Source: Bacillus sp. J37 (GTDB lineage Bacteria; Bacillota; Bacilli; Bacillales; Bacillaceae). From it: a DNA stretch of 59,989 nucleotides. Made by a program: the position numbers and the translations under genes. The notes beneath the pieces are model-generated. The model did no database searches. It saw nothing but the letters and a program-made list of their open reading frames with translations, and was not told where the DNA came from. This document shows positions 51,702-59,805 of the stretch, one piece after another (position 1 is the first letter of the stretch; every line of letters starts with the position of its first letter). The DNA lies in NCBI RefSeq assembly GCF_000518865.1, contig NZ_JAEK01000027.1, positions 1 through 59,989 of the forward strand, given 5' to 3'.

Positions 51702-53636
51702 TTAATCTTTTTGATAAAACTGACACTCATAACCATCAGCACTAAGCAACAGGCCATTTGCCCATGTTGGTATCTTAGCCATCTGTTCACAGATAGCGGA
51801 AAGTGACGTCCCCATATCTGCCTCGATGATAATTTCATCGTGTACATGAGCCACAATGGAACAATTCTTTAATGTCTGCATGGCATGACACAAGATGTCA
51901 CGACTGATTGCCTGAACAATATTCTCTACAAATTTGGGTCCATAGCTTTCGATTCTATCCCATTTTTTCGTCCCACCGACCCCTTCATAAGTAACCGACT
52001 CACCGCCAAACATATTCTCTCCCATACGAGGTTTCACATAGGCAAGCCGTCTGCCAGAAGGGAGGACAATGAAGAGCATCCCGCTTTGATAGATAAATTT
52101 AATGCCGTGTGTCTCTGTGGGAGTTTTTTGCTTAACACAAGTTTTTACTGCCCGGTCAACATCCCACCAGAGTTTTGTGATATTGGGATTGGACTGTCTC
52201 CAAGCCGTTACAAGCGGTTGTAGTTCCTCTTCTTCAATTCCCATCTCCAAAGCACCCATTGATTTTAATGCTCCAACAGATCCGCCGTAACCGAGGGCAA
52301 GTTCAGCGATTTTTCCTTTCTGACGAAGATGGCCATTCAAACCATGCTTTTCAACAGGTACACTAAACATTTGAGAAGCACTGGCACAGTAGATGTCACC
52401 ACCATTTTGGAATACTTCTATTCTCCATTTTTCGCCTGCAAGCCAGGCAATGACGCGAGCCTCAATCGCTGAAAAATCTGCAACGATGAACTTCATGCCC
52501 TCTCGAGGTATAAAAGCAGTACGAATAAGCTCTGATAGTGCCTCTGGGATAGAATCATAGAGTAAAGTAAGAGCATCAAAGTTTCCGCTTCGAACTAAAG
52601 CACGAGTCTGTTCCAAATCAGGCATATGGTTTTGTGGGAGATTTTGCAGTTGAATCAGCCTGCCAGAGAATCTTCCTGTTCTGTTGGCTCCGTAAAACTG
52701 AAACATTCCTCTTGCACGACCGTCACTACATACTGCGTTCTCCATTGCTGTGTATTTTTTCAACGATGATTTCGCAAGTTGCTGACGAAGTTCTAAAACA
52801 GTGCCTAGTGGTTCAGGTGCTGTTTTTAACATCTCAGCAACAGCTTTTTTACCTAGGGACTCTGTTTCTAGCCCATTGTCGGCAAGCCAATCTTTCATTT
52901 GTTGCACAGAGTTTGGATTCTCTAAATTGGTTATATCCTGCATTAAAGCCATCAGCTTTTCACGGGAATGCTCATCCATCTCGACAGCCTGTTTTACGAA
53001 AGTCATGTCAATGGCAATGCCGCGATCATTGATTTCCTGGTCGATATGATATTCCTCCCAAATGGTCCCAGGCATCGGAAACTTGGATAATCTCTGCTGT
53101 ATTGACATCTCAGTTTCCACATCACGAAGGTTATATGCTTTAAACCGCTCCCATTTTTCCACGTCATGTTCCGGCAGATTACGAACTCGACCGCCATTTG
53201 ATTTAGTAGGGGAGCAGGGAGTACAGAAATATTTAATAAGGTCTTTACCTTCAGTCAATTTTTGCTTTTCTAAACCTAAAACTGCACCGACCCCCTCTAG
53301 CGAAAGCGGAAGTCCCATATATGCCGACCAGATCATGGAGCATTTCCAAGATGTAGGGTCAAGATAATTTGTAAGGTTAAGCCATTTTGATAGACACACA
53401 CGCTCAAACATTGCATTAAAAGCCCACTTGGTGACGGAATTATCCATAAGTGCGTTTATAATTTCATCTGGGATTTCCTCTCCACAAGCAATGTCAACAA
53501 CTTGTACTTCGCCGCCATCCACTGAATAGCCAAATAGTAAAATTTCAAAATCATCACTCTCGGCATAACGGTAAACACCAGACTTTTGAAGATTGGCGCC
53601 ACTAAAAGTTTCAATATCAATAGAAATAGAATTCAT
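51702..53636 (-). CDS. Phage DNA polymerase, family A
   Basis: A 644-residue protein. N-terminal 3'-5' exonuclease-like domain (ISIDIETFSGANL; YNLRDVETEM), then the polymerase: FYGANRTGRFSGRLIQLQNL, motif A VADFSAIEARVIAWLAGE, motif B RQKGKIAELALGYGGSVGAL, motif C VAHVHDEIIIEAD. Replicates phage DNA together with the VapE protein. Confidence 0.95.
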   Translation of the reverse strand: MNSISIDIETFSGANLQKSGVYRYAESDDFEILLFGYSVDGGEVQVVDIACGEEIPDEIINALMDNSVTKWAFNAMFERVCLSKWLNLTNYLDPTSWKCSMIWSAYMGLPLSLEGVGAVLGLEKQKLTEGKDLIKYFCTPCSPTKSNGGRVRNLPEHDVEKWERFKAYNLRDVETEMSIQQRLSKFPMPGTIWEEYHIDQEINDRGIAIDMTFVKQAVEMDEHSREKLMALMQDITNLENPNSVQQMKDWLADNGLETESLGKKAVAEMLKTAPEPLGTVLELRQQLAKSSLKKYTAMENAVCSDGRARGMFQFYGANRTGRFSGRLIQLQNLPQNHMPDLEQTRALVRSGNFDALTLLYDSIPEALSELIRTAFIPREGMKFIVADFSAIEARVIAWLAGEKWRIEVFQNGGDIYCASASQMFSVPVEKHGLNGHLRQKGKIAELALGYGGSVGALKSMGALEMGIEEEELQPLVTAWRQSNPNITKLWWDVDRAVKTCVKQKTPTETHGIKFIYQSGMLFIVLPSGRRLAYVKPRMGENMFGGESVTYEGVGGTKKWDRIESYGPKFVENIVQAISRDILCHAMQTLKNCSIVAHVHDEIIIEADMGTSLSAICEQMAKIPTWANGLLLSADGYECQFYQKD

Positions 53637-53708
53637 GTATTACCGCCCTTTCCAATGCAAACGAGGTGGCAGAAGAACAACCTCCACCACCTCGTCTGTA
53701 TTTATTCT

Positions 53709-54257
53709 TTATGCTAGAAAATCATCATCTTCAATGGTTGTGAAATCATCAGCAGCATTGGTTCTTCCACCTAAAGGCTCTCCATCTCTTATCTTCTGAA
53801 TGTTACCAAGACCGCAAGCCACACCCTTATTGCCATTAGAGTTAAAAGCATAGAAATTTAGGGATACTCTTGCGTAACAACCGCTGTATACCTCGTTGCG
53901 ATCTAGGATTGGTCTAACTGCTTTATCTACTATTTGGGGTGGAGTCTTGCTGTTGGCATTTACAAAGTAATTCCCTTTATATGCCTCATCATCACGTTCC
54001 ACATCACCATCTCGAAGTGGCAGTTTGATAGCAGCCTTATTCGGCTTTTTACCGCCAAACTTTGCAATGCCCTCTTCAATGGCTGCATCTACGGCTGCAT
54101 TGATAGCATTGATGGTTTCCTTATCTGTTTTTGGAATCAATACGGAAACACTGTATTTTTCCGCCCCGCCATTAATAGATACTGGTTCCCAGCCATGAAA
54201 GTAGCTGAGTCGTGTGTTAACGCTTGTAACAACCTTTGTTCTGTTTTGATTATTCAT
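53709..54257 (-). CDS. DUF2815 ssDNA-binding-type protein
   Basis: A 182-residue OB-fold-type protein (VVTSVNTRLSYFHGWEPVSI, YSVSVLIPKTDKETINAINA, YSGCYARVSLNFYAFNSNGN) with acidic C-terminal tail TTIEDDDFLA. It matches the DUF2815/gp2.5-like group that precedes phage polymerase A, so probably binds single-stranded DNA. Confidence 0.85.
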   Translation of the reverse strand: MNNQNRTKVVTSVNTRLSYFHGWEPVSINGGAEKYSVSVLIPKTDKETINAINAAVDAAIEEGIAKFGGKKPNKAAIKLPLRDGDVERDDEAYKGNYFVNANSKTPPQIVDKAVRPILDRNEVYSGCYARVSLNFYAFNSNGNKGVACGLGNIQKIRDGEPLGGRTNAADDFTTIEDDDFLA

Positions 54258-54258
54258 A

Positions 54259-55398
54259 TTACGATTCCTCCGTTATCTCATTAAATTCGTTTTTTACGTT
54301 TGATATATTCATAGCTGGCCGCTTATCGGAAAGTGGAACCAGCGTTGGCTTACCTAGTGGTTTATGTATAAGACCACCGAGGATTTCTTCAAATTTCTTT
54401 TTGCCCATCAGTTTCTGCATTTCCGTTAAGGTAATAAGGCTGTGACGGTAGATATCCTTATAACCGTTTGCCTTGGCTGCTTCAGCCACAGCTTCTTCGT
54501 CTTTATATTTACGAACAGATCTGCCCTCGACTACCTTAAAACCGTACCACTCTTTACCGTGATTAACGGCTGCTTCTGTGGCATAAGCCATAATTTCATT
54601 CGCCCACTTTGTAAGGTCGGACAGTTTAGAAAGAACTTCTTCAATTTCAGAGTCCGTAAGCAGGGGTGGCAATTTAAACTCCATTTGTGCTAGTTTCAGT
54701 TTCTCTTCAGCCCTTGCACGACATTTAACAGCTGCTCGACAGAAAGTACACCATTCACCTGGAAGATAGTCACCTTCACCTTCATAGGCTTTTTTGGCCT
54801 TTGGTCTCAGTTCGTTTTCTGCCCAGTCATTTAATTCATTTACCGGCATTGTCCATGTACTGACATTCTCCCTGCGTGGCTGGAAGACAGTCATAGAAAC
54901 CTCCTCGATGTCATACAGGCTATCGTAGATTTCCAAAGCTCCAAGGGCATATAATTTCATCTGTGGGTTTCCTACTGCATCTACTAACACACCCATGCCG
55001 TACTTAAAATCGATAATATGAAGCTTTTTATCGCCAATGATGATGCAGTCACCAGTTCCGAACCCCTGTGGTACATAGCAGGAAAAATCAAGACGTTGTT
55101 CAATAAGTATTAACGGGTCGGTACAGCTTTGTTTCGCCAGTTCAAACTGCTCCATTACAAATTCAACATAGGCATCGCTGTGTTCTTCCATCTCATCGGT
55201 GTTATAAGATGAAACAGGACGCTTACTTCTCATGTGAAGTGCTTTTTTAAGTTTATGTTCACAGAGAGCATGGGCGGCTGTACCTTCAGCGGCCGCATTG
55301 GATTCGCTATTTTCAAATTCTAGTTCCAATCTTGCAGATGGAAGGCAATTAAGCCACCTATGGGACCCTGATGCGGAAAGTACTGCGTGATCACTCAT
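54259..55398 (-). CDS. DUF2800 PD-(D/E)XK nuclease
   Basis: A 379-residue protein: N-terminal SASGSHRWLNCLPSARLELE, AAAEGTAAHALCEHKL, nuclease core GTGDCIIIGDKKLHIIDFKY G, then YALGALEIYDSLYDI and a four-Cys cluster CTFCRAAVKCRARAEE (iron-sulphur type as in AddB/Cas4). Probably acts with the polymerase and ssDNA-binding gene in recombination-dependent replication. Confidence 0.85.
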   Translation of the reverse strand: MSDHAVLSASGSHRWLNCLPSARLELEFENSESNAAAEGTAAHALCEHKLKKALHMRSKRPVSSYNTDEMEEHSDAYVEFVMEQFELAKQSCTDPLILIEQRLDFSCYVPQGFGTGDCIIIGDKKLHIIDFKYGMGVLVDAVGNPQMKLYALGALEIYDSLYDIEEVSMTVFQPRRENVSTWTMPVNELNDWAENELRPKAKKAYEGEGDYLPGEWCTFCRAAVKCRARAEEKLKLAQMEFKLPPLLTDSEIEEVLSKLSDLTKWANEIMAYATEAAVNHGKEWYGFKVVEGRSVRKYKDEEAVAEAAKANGYKDIYRHSLITLTEMQKLMGKKKFEEILGGLIHKPLGKPTLVPLSDKRPAMNISNVKNEFNEITEES

Positions 55399-55714
55399 TA
55401 CCTAGTACCTCCGCATCTTTCAACATATCTGCATAATGTTTTGGGTCAACTTCGCTTAATTTAGAGCCACCGTATTTTTGGATGATTTCCCTCACTTGGG
55501 CAGTAAGGCCAACCTGACTTTTTTCAGCAAGTTTTGCTCTGACTTCCTCCAGAGTGATTTCCTTTTTCTTTGGCGCAGATTCTTTTACGGTTGTAGTCGG
55601 TTCTTTTGTTTCCACAGGTTCATTGCCGGCCATTACATCAGCAACCGCTTGTATACTGTCCGCCAAAGAACGCATATCAGAAACCACATCAAGAAGTAGT
55701 TTGATTTTGCTCAT
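55391..55714 (-). CDS. Small phage protein of unknown function
   Basis: A 107-residue protein: N-terminal helix SDMRSLADSIQAVADVM, a Thr/Pro/Lys linker, and a C-terminal helical domain LEEVRAKLAEKSQVGLTAQV REIIQKYGG. It resembles the short early proteins that precede DUF2800 in this phage type. Overlaps both neighbours. Confidence 0.65.
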   Translation of the reverse strand: MSKIKLLLDVVSDMRSLADSIQAVADVMAGNEPVETKEPTTTVKESAPKKKEITLEEVRAKLAEKSQVGLTAQVREIIQKYGGSKLSEVDPKHYADMLKDAEVLGNE

Positions 55715-55907
55715 GGTTTAATCCTCCCTCCTTAATCTCACTAATGGCGAGTTCCTGTACGGTGTCACCTGGAACAAGGATAGTCAGTTTCTGCTTATCA
55801 CCAAGTAAGAAACGGAGGAGACGCTCCCTTATGGTGACATTACGACAGGAAACAATCCCGCCAGATTGTGGAGTTTTTGAAACACTGATTTTTAAGTTGT
55901 GTTTCAT
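55689..55907 (-). CDS. Small early phage protein of unknown function
   Basis: A 72-residue protein from ATG 55907 with AAGAGGTGAAGAAC upstream. Basic beta-rich sequence (MKHNLKISVSKTPQSGGIVS, then RERLLRFLLGDKQKLTILVP). It overlaps the next gene. Confidence 0.6.
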   Translation of the reverse strand: MKHNLKISVSKTPQSGGIVSCRNVTIRERLLRFLLGDKQKLTILVPGDTVQELAISEIKEGGLNHEQNQTTS

Positions 55908-55941
55908 GTTCTTCACCTCTTTCCGAGAGCCTTTATGTGCT

Positions 55942-55996
55942 GCCCTCTACCTATTAGCCGTGGCAAGAGGGGAAAGTTGAGGATTCTGGAAAAACT
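55942..55996 (-). repeat. 45-bp motif, copy C
   Basis: Minus strand TTTTTCCAGAATCCTCAACTT, then TGCCACGGCTAATAGGTAGA; here it forms the last codons and stop of the sigma-like gene. Confidence 0.7.
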
Positions 55997-56487
55997 TTTT
56001 TGAAATTCTTCTTAGCTGTATCTAAACGATGTGAAATGGCACTTTTACTAACACCCTCACGCTCTGCATACTCTGTTACAGAAACACCATCTAGGAATAT
56101 AGCAATCAATAACTCTGCTTGTTTTTCCTTGAGGGTCTTGCGGATAATTTCACAGAGGTATTCATACTCTACTTGTTTCTCTCGAATCACTTCATCGGTG
56201 TTATCAGGGAAATAGTCCATATGGTCCGTAGCATCTTCGGATTCATCATCCTTGCGGAATGGTTTCTTTGGCATCCCTCTGTGCCTATCAAATTTATGCC
56301 AGTTATTGTACTCGGGTTTGTTGAAACGCTCGTCCATAATCTCCTGTGGGGAACGGCGTGTTACAGTTTCCTTGTCCTCAACAGAAGATAGCCTGTCCTC
56401 GTAATCTGCATCAATCATTAAAGTGAAGTCCTCGTCTGGTACCTCTAGGTAGATAGATTTGTTTTCGTGTTGAATTCTAATTTTCAT
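55954..56487 (-). CDS. Sigma-70-like phage transcription factor
   Basis: A 177-residue protein from ATG 56487 (MKIRIQHENKSIYLEVPDED); GGAAAGG precedes it. C-terminal region 4-like HTH (KQAELLIAIFLDGVSVTEYA EREGVSKSAISHRLDTAKKN). The N-terminus is not a canonical region 2, so this is a partial sigma or regulator. Its leader (56488-56670) has an unusual fold that could control it. Confidence 0.75.
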   Translation of the reverse strand: MKIRIQHENKSIYLEVPDEDFTLMIDADYEDRLSSVEDKETVTRRSPQEIMDERFNKPEYNNWHKFDRHRGMPKKPFRKDDESEDATDHMDYFPDNTDEVIREKQVEYEYLCEIIRKTLKEKQAELLIAIFLDGVSVTEYAEREGVSKSAISHRLDTAKKNFKKVFPESSTFPSCHG

Positions 56488-56670
56488 TTTGCATCCTTTC
56501 CGCCGGACTGCATTGGCGGCAAAGGATACAAAAATAGGTCTGTGCCTCGAAGTACACAGACCCTTTGTCCTGAAAATGAGCGCAACAAGGTAAGGTACTT
56601 CTATTGCAACGCATAACAATCCTAAACGGACTGAAACGTTGCAATATGTATCCTTTGCCCTTATTGCAAA
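56488..56670 (-). promoter_or_regulatory. Structured leader with alternative pairings over the ribosome binding site
   Basis: Going along the RNA: segment 1 GGCAAAGGATACA (56659-56647), a TTGCAACG/CGTTGCAA stem, a terminator hairpin (56562-56530), segment 2 TGTATCCTTTGCC (56530-56518) plus GCC, and segment 3 GGCGGAAAGGAT (56504-56493), which carries the ribosome binding site of the sigma-like gene. Segment 2 is exactly complementary to segment 1 over 13 bases and also pairs with segment 3 (ATCCTTT with AAAGGAT, CCGCC with GGCGG). The two pairings exclude each other. Confidence 0.65.
56530..56562 (-). terminator. Attenuator-type terminator inside the leader
   Basis: GGTCTGTG-tacttcgagg-CACAGACC then TATTTTTG; lies about 45 bases upstream of the sigma-like start. 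Confidence 0.75.
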
Positions 56671-56717
56671 TCAGGCATTTGATATTTTTTTGTAGACGAG
56701 GAATGGTCTAATTCTTG

Positions 56718-56822
56718 CTAACTACGAAGGACCTTTCCTTCATCTATCATTATTGTAGGTGAGAATTGGACAGCCTTGGCGGACACCTCATGCCCGTTAA
56801 TTTCAGGCTCAAAATGACGCAT
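56718..56822 (-). CDS. Possible 34-residue peptide
   Basis: ATG 56822 opens a frame MRHFEPEINGHEVSAKAV then QFSPTIMIDEGKVLRS and stop. The composition looks protein-like, but no strong ribosome binding site precedes it (AGGTG is 14 bases away). It sits at the head of the early operon. It could instead be part of an RNA leader. Confidence 0.35.
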   Translation of the reverse strand: MRHFEPEINGHEVSAKAVQFSPTIMIDEGKVLRS

Positions 56823-56849
56823 TTCTCAACAAAAACACCTAAAAACAAC

Positions 56850-56894
56850 AAAAAAAAGCCATTCACAAACCCTTAAAAGGATTCATGCATGGCT
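56850..56894 (-). terminator. Second terminator after the ImmA gene
   Basis: AGCCAT pairs with ATGGCT (longer stem with mismatches), followed by TTTTTTTTG. Confidence 0.75.
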
Positions 56895-56910
56895 TACTTA
56901 TTTAATAACT

Positions 56911-56933
56911 AAAAAACGGACATCCTGTGTCCG
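56911..56933 (-). terminator. Terminator of the ImmA/IrrE gene
   Basis: CGGACA-caggA-TGTCCG then TTTTTTAG. Confidence 0.85.
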
Positions 56934-56957
56934 CTTTTTCAAAAATATTATTGAATT

Positions 56958-58826
56958 TTATAATGGCTCTGCGCCATGTTCCTGTAAAAACGTTCTAATC
57001 TCATCCATCGATTTTGCATATAGATGAGTCAATGCAAAGTTATACCAAATATGACTATTGTTATTGAAGTTCAATGAAAATGGTGAGTTGCGAATTATAT
57101 GACTGCTAATATTTGGCGGTAGATGAAGTCCAAGGCAGATTAATACTATGGAATTAATCGATCCCGGTTCCTCACCATTAACGATTCGTCTTATGGTACG
57201 CTCGTTGACCAATATTTTCTCTGCTAATTCTTTATAAGTTACTTTTTTCCACTCACGTACTATTTTGAGAGAGCTGGTATAACTATTTGGCAATTCATTA
57301 TAGATTCGCATTTCTTCAGCTATTGTTTCGGCTAGTAATTGGGCCTTCTTTTCTGGAGCCGCATACTCAAAACCATTACAATATTTTATATCAAAATCAA
57401 TATTCGATGTCTTATCACGATTGAGGAAACATTCAGTATAGTATCTTTCCTTACACCCGGATTTGACTGATAACTCGAAAACCAAGCAGCACTCTTCCAT
57501 ATGGGTTCGTGCGTAGTCTGTAAGTACCGTTTGTCCAAATATATCCTGTGTTATATATTTTGGATGGTTTAAAACAAAGTGGGAATCTACATATATATAA
57601 CTTCCGTCCCTAACTAAAGCGGCCATTTCTGGATTGGTTATGCTTTGGATGGCAGCATCCTCTGCGCCTATAGAAAAGGTCTGATTTCTTTCAAGCGCAC
57701 CCTTCTTAAATCTGTGAGGCTTGACGTAGCGACCATCTATGTAAGTAAAAGTTCCGATTGCTTCCTCATATCCAGCATCAATCATTCGAATTTTAGCTGC
57801 TGTCCGAGATACGCTGAAGAACGTTGCTAAGGCGTCAATAACTGGCTCCATTACATCTATAAGTTCAGATGTTCCCAGTTCTGAACGGAATTGCTTAATA
57901 AATTTGAACGCTTGGGTTTTAAACATGGCAAGGGGCATTTGTATCTTTGGAGCGAGGGCATTCGCCTGCCATTCCATCCAGTCAGTTGCATCTCTGGTAT
58001 TGTCTTTTATACCTCCGACTACTTGACACTTGATTCGTGTGGCACTGCTGTTATATAACCGCTCCAATTCAAATGCTTTTCTATGTTGATCCCAATGAAC
58101 ACACTCATGTACAATAGTATTATTGACTGATCCTAGGTTACGAAGAAAGTAAGCTTTTGGGTCCACAATTATTGTACGAGCATTTACACGGGTTTGTACC
58201 ATTTCATCGCTGTCTTCATCATAAAACTCTGAATCACAGTCGTGAAAGTATATCTGCCCAAAAACAGAGAAATCCTTTGTAATCTCTCGCATTTCTACTG
58301 TAAGGCCCATTTTTTCTGCTAACACTTGCGGCTCAACTGCCATTGGAGTTTTTAATGCTTCAGGGTAATGTCTTCTAAGGAAGTCTGTAGCAACAGATTC
58401 TAGTTGTTCCTTATGAATGATAGGAACAAGGGAGTCCGACATAGGTTTTGGCTGCTTATTTTTGCTAGTATACTCAGTTATACTGGAGATTGCAAAATCA
58501 TCCAAATTGTAATTTAAATCTCCTGAGCATTCCAGCATAAACCATTGCCGGCAATTTTCTGATTCATCATAGTGATAATCTGACTCTCGGACTTCAAATT
58601 CAGCTTCAATAGCAACATCAAATTCTATTTTCATGTCCGGTAAGTCATTAACTGACACAAACTTAACTTCTACATCTGACAATTCTATGCCGCCAATGTT
58701 TTGAACTCTGTATAACCGTAAGTCTAGGTTGTCGTAATTATCTGAGATGTAACTTTGTACGGTAGCAAACATCTCATTATAGAATCTTTCTGCCACATAA
58801 TCTTTAAATGAACGATTACCCGCCAA
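56958..58826 (-). CDS. Large ImmA/IrrE-type metallopeptidase with HTH
   Basis: A 622-residue protein, far longer than the usual 130-200 residue ImmA. N-terminal beta-rich domain (1-130), then an ImmA/IrrE core with zinc motif HECVH at 240-244 in NTIVHECVHWDQHR and WQANALAPKIQMPLAMF downstream (third ligand region), a middle domain, and a C-terminal XRE-like HTH (about 545-585, EWKKVTYKELAEKILVNERT IRRIV). In ICEBs1-type systems ImmA cleaves the repressor on induction. Here protease and DNA binding are fused, so it may also be autoregulated. Confidence 0.85.
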   Translation of the reverse strand: MAGNRSFKDYVAERFYNEMFATVQSYISDNYDNLDLRLYRVQNIGGIELSDVEVKFVSVNDLPDMKIEFDVAIEAEFEVRESDYHYDESENCRQWFMLECSGDLNYNLDDFAISSITEYTSKNKQPKPMSDSLVPIIHKEQLESVATDFLRRHYPEALKTPMAVEPQVLAEKMGLTVEMREITKDFSVFGQIYFHDCDSEFYDEDSDEMVQTRVNARTIIVDPKAYFLRNLGSVNNTIVHECVHWDQHRKAFELERLYNSSATRIKCQVVGGIKDNTRDATDWMEWQANALAPKIQMPLAMFKTQAFKFIKQFRSELGTSELIDVMEPVIDALATFFSVSRTAAKIRMIDAGYEEAIGTFTYIDGRYVKPHRFKKGALERNQTFSIGAEDAAIQSITNPEMAALVRDGSYIYVDSHFVLNHPKYITQDIFGQTVLTDYARTHMEECCLVFELSVKSGCKERYYTECFLNRDKTSNIDFDIKYCNGFEYAAPEKKAQLLAETIAEEMRIYNELPNSYTSSLKIVREWKKVTYKELAEKILVNERTIRRIVNGEEPGSINSIVLICLGLHLPPNISSHIIRNSPFSLNFNNNSHIWYNFALTHLYAKSMDEIRTFLQEHGAEPL

Positions 58827-58880
58827 GGCACTCCCCCCTTATCAACAATCAATTTGATATATAGGTTTGCATTACTTCCT

Positions 58881-59030
58881 TTATGTTAAGATACTGTTCA
58901 ATAATTTTTGTTCTCCGACACAGCTAGTTCCTGCAAATAAATCTCCAAACGTATATCCATCAATGTCATACTTTTCAATAATACCTTCTATAGTATTCAG
59001 CAATTTTGCTTTGCTGCCTAAATATCTCAT
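58881..59030 (-). pseudogene. Truncated D12-class DNA adenine methylase
   Basis: ATG 59030 with AAGGTGATAAG upstream reads MRYLGSKAKLLNTIEGIIEK, DGYTFGDLFAGTSCVG, then EQKLLNSILT and stop: 49 residues. The SKxKLL and DLFAGTxxVG motifs are the start of D12 (Dam-like) methylases, normally 250-300 residues; everything after motif I is missing. It still has a good start and operon position, so the peptide may be made. Confidence 0.7.
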
Positions 59031-59052
59031 CTTATCACCTTTTCTAGTTGTG

Positions 59053-59271
59053 CTATTCTTCTTTTACTTCGTCTGGTTGATATTCTAGTAAATCACTTAG
59101 GTCGCAGTCGAGAACCCTACAAATATTATTAAGCAATTCCAAATCGACCCTTTTGACTTTCTCGTGGTACAAATCACCGATAGTGTTTGGCCGCACACCA
59201 ACCAACTCAGCAAGTGCTTTTCTAGTCATTTTGTTTTTACCTAATAGTTCAGATAATTTTATTCTAATCAA
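59053..59271 (-). CDS. Cro/CI-type repressor (XRE family)
   Basis: A 72-residue one-domain HTH protein from TTG 59271 (GAGGTGATATCT upstream; a GTG three codons earlier overlaps the binding site). HTH KNKMTRKALAELVGVRPNTI GDLYHEKVKR, then DLELLNNICRVLDCDLSDLL, as in YozG/Cro-like proteins. It is the first gene of the immunity operon and sits behind paired operators. Confidence 0.85.
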   Translation of the reverse strand: MIRIKLSELLGKNKMTRKALAELVGVRPNTIGDLYHEKVKRVDLELLNNICRVLDCDLSDLLEYQPDEVKEE

Positions 59272-59296
59272 AGATATCACCTCAGGGGTATAAAAT

Positions 59297-59355
59297 AACG
59301 ATTATCGCTATAAATTAACATTTACCATTATATCATAACGCTATTCGTTTCTCAA
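59297..59355 (-). promoter_or_regulatory. Immunity promoter with two operators
   Basis: Promoter TTGAGA (59350-59355), 17-base spacer, TATAAT (59327-59332). Operators AACGATTATCGCT (59297-59309) and AACGCTATTCGTT (59337-59349) share AACG-x-TWTYCG-x-T; the second lies exactly in the -35/-10 spacer, the first just downstream of the start. Fits autorepression. Confidence 0.75.
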
Positions 59356-59424
59356 TATAATAAAATATATATTATTTATTCTAAAATTCTGCTAATCTTG
59401 ATGGCTCACAAATTTACATCTATT

Positions 59425-59590
59425 CTATCTCCACAACCCCACGAAGTTATCTAATCTATCAACTCAACCCTATCACTTTAAGGAGAGTTGATATATTTCC
59501 TCTAAAAATAAAAATAAGGGTTTCCCGACATTAACATCCTCGGCAAAGTAGCGGTGGGAAAAGTTCAATGTCAGGAAACCCTTTATTTAT
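59425..59590. repeat. Dispersed repeat, copy 2, with large hairpin
   Basis: GTTATCTAATCTATC-x-ACTCAACCCTA-x-CACTTT as at 12.64 kb. The hairpin at 59516-59584 pairs AGGGTTTCCCGACATT with AATGTCAGGAAACCCT, one mismatch, with A/T runs on both sides, so it may act as a bidirectional terminator. Plus strand reads RVDIFP, a weak DMFP-like piece. Confidence 0.6.
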
Positions 59591-59680
59591 CAGTATTTTG
59601 TTTAGTCATATTTCTCCACCTGTACCATAAGAATAATCATCTGCTAAAACCCCACCCCTCCAACCCGCATTCCACCGTTC

Positions 59681-59805
59681 GAGTCATAATAAAGTTTTGC
59701 TACACCCCCCTCATTTTTATCCAATTTTGGATTAAAATCGGTCGTTTTTCGGGCCTTTTTCGGCCGTTTTTTCATGGTTTTTTCGGAGTCATAATAGAGT
59801 TTTGC
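59681..59805. repeat. Direct 20-mer repeat with TTTTTCGG tract
   Basis: GAGTCATAATAAAGTTTTGC (59681-59700) and GAGTCATAATAGAGTTTTGC (59786-59805) are 105 bases apart; between them TTTTTCGG-type units repeat about five times. On the minus strand both copies read AKLYYDS in the same frame of a 90-codon ORF (59644-59916), which lacks a good start site. Origin and role unknown. Confidence 0.5.

Larger units (their letters stand above)
17902..59360. mobile_element. Siphovirus-type prophage with serine-recombinase module
   Basis: Collinear phage modules fill this span on the minus strand: immunity, early/replication, late regulator, packaging, head, tail, lysis, and recombinases at the left end. 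The left limit is placed after the recombinase terminator, the right limit upstream of the repressor promoter; neither attachment core was identified. Cargo at 9-17.9 kb could belong to the same or to neighbouring elements. Core structural genes are all open, so the prophage may be complete. Confidence 0.8.
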
